NCBI GenBank assembly: GCA_930367215.1
Contig: OV884057.1
Location: forward strand, 111,501,284-111,565,283
Reading direction: 5' to 3'
Length of the DNA stretch: 64,000 nucleotides
DNA from: Pollenia angustigena
Lineage: Eukaryota; Arthropoda; Insecta; Diptera; Polleniidae
Below are positions 58,187 to 64,000 of this stretch, piece after piece (position 1 is the first letter of the stretch; the number at the start of each line of letters is the position of its first letter). Below the pieces are notes generated by a model. That model searched no databases, was not told the origin of the DNA, and saw only the letters and a list, made by a program, of their open reading frames with translations. The translations under genes and the position numbers were made by a program.

Positions 58187-59532
58187 CACGTCATGTGGTT
58201 CCTAAAAGGAACATAGGGCCACGATGTACGATCTATAGGTTACGGAATCTCTAATATAAAACCTCCTCCTAACAATCACTTTAATACACCTAATAATATT
58301 TTTGAAGCAAATCATGATATTTTATATTAATTAGGCAACGAATTATAAAACTGTGAGGTCAGCTTTTATAAAGATTGGCTTATATTTTACAGATACCATA
58401 TGAAGCCCGCTCCTGAAATAATCGAACTCACGATGAAGAGTATTCATGATTCGACACAGCCGACATATGATACGCAATTAAAAATATAAAAAGATTTTCG
58501 CAAACTGCAAGATGTCATTTTCAAATACTACTACTGTAATGGAAGGTTTTGAAAGAAACAATTAGTGTTTGGAATGTATTTCTTTGAACTTTTATACCCT
58601 CACAACACTATTTAAATTGTTCGACGTACAGTACCGCATGTTATTTGTCATATTGGTTTGTACATACACTTGTTGCGTGTTTGTTGATCAAATACATTTA
58701 TGCAGGAATTTACTAGAAAGGCAAAAGAAAAAGTTATATTCAAAGTTCAAATAAGCCTACACTACGATATTTAGAGTCTATTTAAAATATTTTTTCTTCC
58801 AAATTGATATAAGTCCTTAATAGGCATTTCACCCTTTTCACAAAAGTAATATTGTTGCTAATAAATTATAAATATGTATTTATATATCCAATTGTCATTA
58901 ACTTTTCCTGCTATTGAAATTGTTTTTTTTTATCAATTGCATTCAATATTTTTTTTTTTTTTCTAAATTCATATTTAGTGTTGTTGTGCTGTATGAAGTG
59001 TTAAAGTTTTATTTCAACAAAACAAAAAAATCTCCAAGGTTCGGTTCAACGCCCACACCTCTCTTTTTCCCTCCTCTTACTGTGATCCAATAAAAACATT
59101 TTTGTTATTTTTTCTGCGAATCTGATGAGATTTTTATTTCAACTTCTAAATACACGCTTTGAATTTCAATTTCTCGCATTTTATTTTTGGAGCCCATCTC
59201 AGAATCATTTTATAATTGAAAACGAAATATAAAATAAAATATAAAAGAATTTAACTGGACAAAACAATAATATTTTTAACACGCGCATTAATTATATACG
59301 AGTTTTTTTTATATTTTGTGTATGTACATTGAATTACCAATAACACTGTACGAAAATAATATTTTGTACAATATTCAAAAACTATCAAACAATCGATCGA
59401 ACATTTCACAACAAACCGAATGCATTCAGATGACAAACGGTGTATCTGCGTTAGAAAATTAGTTTCTATTGTATGTTTGTCTACGCTAATATTCCAAAAT
59501 AAGGAAATAAATTTTTTAAATAGTAAAACAAT
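58187..59532. other. Unassigned sequence
   Basis: TATACCCTCACAACACTATT near 58595 resembles the end of a dispersed fly repeat. T-rich runs lie at 58925-58965. No gene was seen. Confidence 0.3.
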
Positions 59533-59771
59533 ACACAGAGAGAATAAAAACGTTGACAAATTGCCATCAAAATGACTACAAAGTGCTGTCAATATTTCGA
59601 AATCATTTGTTGTCAAATTTTTAACAAAATGTTGTTAAAATGGAACCAAAGATGTAAAAAATAGGTTGTTGTCAAACTGACAACACCTTGTTGTCAAACT
59701 GATATCTCCCTGTTGTAATTATTACTCGCATTTTATCGAATTAAAAAAGTGCAAATTAAGGAAAAACACGT

Positions 59772-61457
59772 AAGAAAGTACATTCGGGCAAGCCCAACTA
59801 TACGATACCCTACACCACAGTATTTTAAAACACATTTACGAGAGTGCACCCTATTCGGGACCCATTAAGGATCATGCTTATGTAGTAGAGTTGTCAACCG
59901 ATTAAGAATAATTCGATTAATCGATCAAACAAAACCAAACTCTTGTTCGAATAAGTTCAAAACGCCGATTTTCGAATAACGAATAAATCGATTAAATATT
60001 GTCGATTAATCGAACAACCATTTTTTATTAAAAAATAAATTAAATAAAAGCTTAGAATTTGATTAATTCTCATAAGGTTTTAGTGATTTTATACAAAATG
60101 TAGGAAAGTAAAAAAATATTGCTGCTATAGCCCTGGTTGTAATTAATCTTAATTTTTGCACTCATTGTATATCAAAAATGTATTTTATGTTTTTATTTAA
60201 CAAATCTTATCAAACATTTGAGTAGGTGAGTTGCAGAACTCGTTCGTTACAAAATTTAAAATACGAAATGAAATGATATAATTGTATCAATGCATGTCCT
60301 CTTCCATGTTTTTAGCACGGACATGCAATCAGAATATTTCGTCTAATAAAGCGCCAAAAGAACTGTAAGAATCCTTTGCCATCTCGTATTTTTAATTTTG
60401 CAACGAACGAGTTTTGTATCTCATCTTCTCAATTGTATCAGCTGTTTTGTTTTTAAGTCAAACGTTAAAAAATTTTGAAGAAAGGGAATCTTTCAATTTC
60501 GGGTGAAAAATTTAGAAATAAACGAAAAGCTTAAAAATAAAGAATTGATTTATATAAATCATATATTGAAAGTAAAAATTGTTGTTATTGTACTATAATA
60601 CAATTTTTTTTAAATTATATATGTATATCTTTACAATTTGTAAGTGCCACAATACTACCATTTAAAACGATGTAGTGGAAGATAATCCAACGACATCAAG
60701 AAATGCCGAACTTTAAGACATTAAGACGGCGGCTGTCGATAGAAATTGTAGACAGAAGTTTGGCTGAAGATGGTAGGTCTTCCAACGCCTTTCGAAAATC
60801 CAGAGTAATATCGGATTATTAAGCAATTAAGGGTTTTACGATGCCTTAAAGTAATACAACGATGTGGAGTTAAGATGAAAAATCTTATGCATCAAAAAAA
60901 GAAGAAGTAATAGCGGATGGAATGGAAGATTTTCCATAGTAATTTTTTTGTTAAAATAATTTTTTTATTCGTTATTCTCATCGATTAATCGAATAATTTT
61001 TTAAATTTAATCGTTTGATCGAACGAAAAAAAACAATTAGTTGAATTATTCGAACAAAGTTGAAAGGCGAATAATTGACAACTCTTTTATGTAGCCATAC
61101 AAATATGGATCTATCTATGTTTTAAATTTCATTAAATTCGGTTACAAAGTTTGTGAGAGGCAGAAATTACCCCTAACTCCTCTTGTGGTCCAACGATTCG
61201 GCCTATTTTCGATAGGCTTGGTCCTTGCGCCAATAAAAACCTATAAGTTAAATTTTATCAAATTATCTTTAAAATTGCGACCTGTACTTTGCGCACAAGG
61301 TTACATGGACAGCCAGCCAGCCGGACGGACATCGTTAGATCGACTGATTCTGAGTCGATCGGTATACTTTAAGGTGGGTGCAGGACCCATCTTTTAAGGT
61401 GATACACACATCAGCACAAATGCATAATACCCTCTCCTCTATTGTGGTGTGGGTATA
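59772..61457 (+). repeat. Dispersed repeat family B split by a hAT
   Basis: The left part (59772-59885) has CGGGCAAGCCCAACTATACG and ATACCCTACACCACAG. The right part (61095-61457) has CAGCCAGCCAGCCGGACGG and ends ACCCTCTCCTCTATTGTGGTG. Confidence 0.75.
59886..61086. mobile_element. hAT element, 1201 bp
   Basis: The ends TAGAGTTGTC and GACAACTCTT are inverted. The TSD TTATGTAG is perfect at 59878-59885 and 61087-61094. Subterminal ATTCGATTAATCGA-like palindromes cluster near both ends (59910-60010 and 60980-61070). No transposase frame was seen. Confidence 0.9.
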
Positions 61458-62155
61458 ATTAAAAAAAATATGACATGGACAATGAAAAAAAAAATTTTAT
61501 AAGCTGGGACAACAACATTTTGTTGTTGGAGTACGATGGAGAGATTCTTTTTGAAGAAACTATAAATTTCGACGTAAAAACAAATCAAGTTGGAAATAAA
61601 AAATCCTTGTATATATAAGTATGGAAGGTAAGTAAAAATATTCAGTGATCTGGAATTTGAACAATTCTTTTATTTAACGACATTCAGAAAGAAGGTGTAC
61701 ATGAAGCTGCACCACACTTAGGTCTCTGCGCTAAATTTAGAGACATGCCGTTTTAATGAAAAAAAAAAAAAACAAACGATAGAGTATATTGTACACCATT
61801 TTTGTTTAATTAAACAATAATTTGTATTTTTGTTTTGTTATTGAAGAATGTTAAGTAAGTAAAAATATTTTTAATGTTTTTTACCCCTTCGGTTTAGAAT
61901 GGGTAACTTTTTGCAACACCCAGAACAATGTGTTGTCGAAATGACAGCTAAATGCTGTCAAGATACCAACGTTGTATTGTTAAAAATAAAAACAACATGT
62001 TGTCAGAATGACACGATTATGGGGATAGTGATAAATGACAACGATGTGACAAAAGGTGGTTAGTTATCAAATTGAAAACAAACGTAGTTGGCTCACTTTT
62101 GACAATGGATGGTTTGAATTTTGGTATTTTTATACCGGATGTTTTCCCTCTGCGT

Positions 62156-62682
62156 CCGTATTTTCGTTTACTAACCGCTTTTGCCAAAAAATGTTATGGT
62201 TAAAAACGCATTAAAATAATTTTGTAGCAGTTTTACAACTCATACATAGAATGTTTTATTAAAAAGCAAATTTGACATATCGTCGGCTTAATATGCGAAC
62301 CTGCTAAATGCAATTTTTAAATAATTTTGATGCCGTGTGATAGAGAAAGATACGCCTCGTCGACTAGCATGTAGTTTTTCTCCAGATTGAGTCTTGAAGT
62401 GTCTAAAATCAATTTTATTTTTAGTTTTCCTTTCAAGCTGCAAATATGAAATATAAAAAACTTTGGTCTCTACTGTAAAATGTGCTAAAAGAGAGTTAGC
62501 AGGTTTGCATATTAAGCCGAAGATATATTTTATAAATAGTATAACAAAATAACCACAATACTGATTATACTTGTTTTTATTTATAAAATCTCGCCAAATA
62601 AGTTTAATGGCATTTCCGTAAACCATGTATACGTTTAGGCAAGGCAGCGGTATACAGACAAGTACGCAAGAAAATCGGCTTA
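62156..62682. other. Unassigned sequence
   Basis: A 133-codon minus-strand frame at 62288-62689 has no recognisable domain and overlaps the edge of the MITE at 62683, so it is not supported as a gene. Confidence 0.25.
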
Positions 62683-62808
62683 GGGCCATTATTATAACTT
62701 GGCGTTAGCTGTTATCCGACAGTTAACAGACGCTTTTTGACAGATAACACATTATTATCTGTCAATTTAATCTTAACTTTAGCTAACTTCAAGTTGTAAT
62801 AATGGCCC
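62683..62808. mobile_element. 126-bp MITE with TTA TSD
   Basis: GGGCCATTATTATAACTTGG and the inverse AAGTTGTAATAATGGCCC bound it. TTA flanks both sides (62680-62682 and 62809-62811). Internally, CTGTTATCCGACAGTTAACAG and TTATCTGTCAA form further pairs. Confidence 0.9.
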
Positions 62809-62819
62809 TTAGCAATACA

Positions 62820-63166
62820 ATTGTTAAACTTGAGCAGTTTCGGGAATGTAGGGATCATCTTAAGGATATTTCACCTTTTGGTGTGACTATCTCCGGGGAT
62901 TCGGTATTTATTGATAGATCTCCCGGTAGCACGGCACCTCCTTTTGTAAACTTCTTGCGGTGAGTGCTTTCCGTCTTGTGGAGAGATTGCCTTTGCAGAA
63001 GTTTCGCTTTTTCGTTGAAAATATACTTTCGGGGATCACGCAGTGGTTATGGTCAACTTACCAAAGTCGCGGGAAAGGATATCCTGAAATCCCACTAAAA
63101 GCCAGATTTTCCACTACTTCTGGGAGAGTTCGTCATAAGGGACGACTATCCCTAGGTGCTGCCTGA
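62820..63166 (+). pseudogene. Unidentified coding-like remnant upstream of an (ATAA)n tail
   Basis: From about 62817 one frame reads NTIVKLEQFRECRDHLKDIS then FGVTISGDSVFIDRSPGSTA to a stop near 62962. A second frame (62960-63166) continues with FRLVERLPLQKFRFFVENIL and SRGKGYPEIPLKARFSTTSG. The base composition is less AT-rich than the surroundings. The junction includes GGTGAGTG, a splice-donor-like word, but a frameshift is equally possible. The following (ATAA)n tail at 63627-63658 would fit a LINE. I do not recognise the protein. Confidence 0.35.
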
Positions 63167-63626
63167 TTATGCATTCAAATTGCTACCTGTGTGTGTTGGT
63201 TGTGCTCACACTCGAGGGCGTTCTGAAAACGCATTGTTTGCCATGCAGTGGTTAAGATCTATTATGGAGTAGGCCCCAGAACGGTATACATGCTCTCTAC
63301 GTTTATTAAATCTGTTATTTTGTAAACAAAAAAACCAATCTTTTGAATACTAAGGGCAACGCTATTGGAAATTCGAAAATAGTTGTTATTTACAAGAGCA
63401 AAATTAATTACAAACTTAAAATAATAAAAATTGTATTTTTGTTTCTAGAAAGATAAAGAAGATGTTTCTTCCATTGAGTTGTAAGTTATTTACGGAACAA
63501 AACTATTAAAGAATATATAATAATAATGCTTTTTTAGTTTGATAATTTTTAATCATACCTATTTTAGTTTGTTATACTCACTAGCACCATCATTTATAAG
63601 ATTTATCTTGTTGTGCTAGATCATCA
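63167..63626. other. Unassigned sequence up to the ATAA tail
   Basis: It may be the 3' part of the remnant above. No frame or terminal repeat was seen. Confidence 0.25.
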
Positions 63627-63627
63627 A

Positions 63628-63658
<31 letters not shown>
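63627..63658 (+). repeat. (ATAA)n microsatellite
   Basis: About eight uninterrupted ATAA/AAAT units. It is like the tail of the Jockey-type fragment at 7118-7138 and so may be a LINE 3' end. Confidence 0.85.
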
Positions 63659-63732
63659 AGAAGAGAACAATTATGATACATATTAAAGTTACTTCAAGCA
63701 TATTATTGTTACAAGTAATCCTGTTATGCATA

Positions 63733-63950
63733 AACCAGTAACCAACAATAATAAAATTTTACAGGAGAATGTTTTTTTAAATATCTTTGCTTCAAGTTTA
63801 GGTTTTCGTTTGAAATTGCTTTTGCTCTTATTTTGTAACGGTACTTCCCAGAGATATGAGATTTTATGAAAAATGATCGATTTTCATAAATAAAAAAAAA
63901 AAATCTAAAGTGTTGGTGGTTACACAATTTTCGCTATTAGGGCGTGATAT
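63733..63950. mobile_element. MITE family M, copy 4
   Basis: AGTAACCAACAATAATAAAA at the left and TTTTCGCTATTAGGGCGTGA at the right. The core GTAACGGTACTTCCCAGAGA is nearly identical to copies 1 and 2. The left terminal GAGCCC is lost. Confidence 0.7.
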
Positions 63951-64000
63951 GTTTGCCTATGATAATGTTTTATTGTTAAAAATAGAACATGTTGCTTTTT

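Larger units (their letters stand above)
59533..62155. mobile_element. Outer element with ACACAGAGAGAA / TTCCCTCTGCGT ends
   Basis: The ends are inverted with two mismatches. TTGTTGTCAAA/TGTTGTCA words recur within 200 bp of both ends (59600-59720 and 61930-62060). The TSD is not clear. It holds family B sequence, which itself holds a hAT. Confidence 0.6.

Noticed and set aside
1..64000. CRISPR array, operon, prophage or bacterial defence system
   Set aside because: There are no regularly spaced short direct repeats with unique spacers and no dense coding. Sequence composition and TEs are those of an animal genome.

Overview
The window looks like eukaryotic, probably dipteran (higher-fly) DNA. 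It is strongly AT-rich, full of CATA/TACA-type microsatellites, and packed with nested DNA transposons, MITEs and decayed LINEs of kinds common in flies. The order is an inference from repeat content; I could not assign a species. I found no convincing cellular protein-coding gene, no rRNA, no CRISPR and no bacterial-style operon. It is best read as an intergenic, intronic or heterochromatin-like transposable-element (TE) graveyard. The only long intact reading frame is a 354-codon mariner-family transposase (46729-47793), and that copy lacks its third catalytic acid.

Layout. 1-2598: an LTR-like unit on the minus strand, with a 124-bp tandem array and a 1.1-kb hAT insertion. 3171-7663: a palindromic MITE, a dispersed non-coding repeat, a tRNA-like segment and a large inverted duplication with a Jockey-type LINE fragment in its loop. 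8299-13924: four DNA elements in a row, including a hAT-like element with a pogo/Tigger-derived element inside it and an 872-bp hAT with perfect 8-bp target-site duplications (TSDs). 14402-17763: a 4-bp-TSD element, then a 2-kb hAT carrying younger inserts. 17875-22800: LINE remnants of three clades (LOA/RNase H, RTE and R1-like). The R1-like one is bounded by a 17-bp duplication inside an older repeat. 24266-36866: small MITEs, two more hATs, an RTE remnant and a tRNA-bearing element. 37034-38554 and 41229-41780: three members of an unusual foldback family built from a repeated palindromic word. 44511-49273: a three-deep nest of transposons that includes the mariner. 51051-58186: RTE-type repeats with an internal 400-bp tandem array, split by a 2.95-kb hAT with a broken transposase. 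59533-62155: another three-level nest. 62683-63950: a MITE, a coding-like LINE or TE remnant and a fourth copy of a shared MITE.

The sequence does not describe a pathway. It records successive insertions whose order can be read from intact TSDs. The best candidates for something undescribed are the foldback family (37034, 38043, 41229), the elements with ACAC/CACTGAAA-type ends that carry tRNA-like modules, and the LTR-like unit with dimeric repeats. Family names rest on motifs, termini and TSD lengths read by eye; no database was searched.
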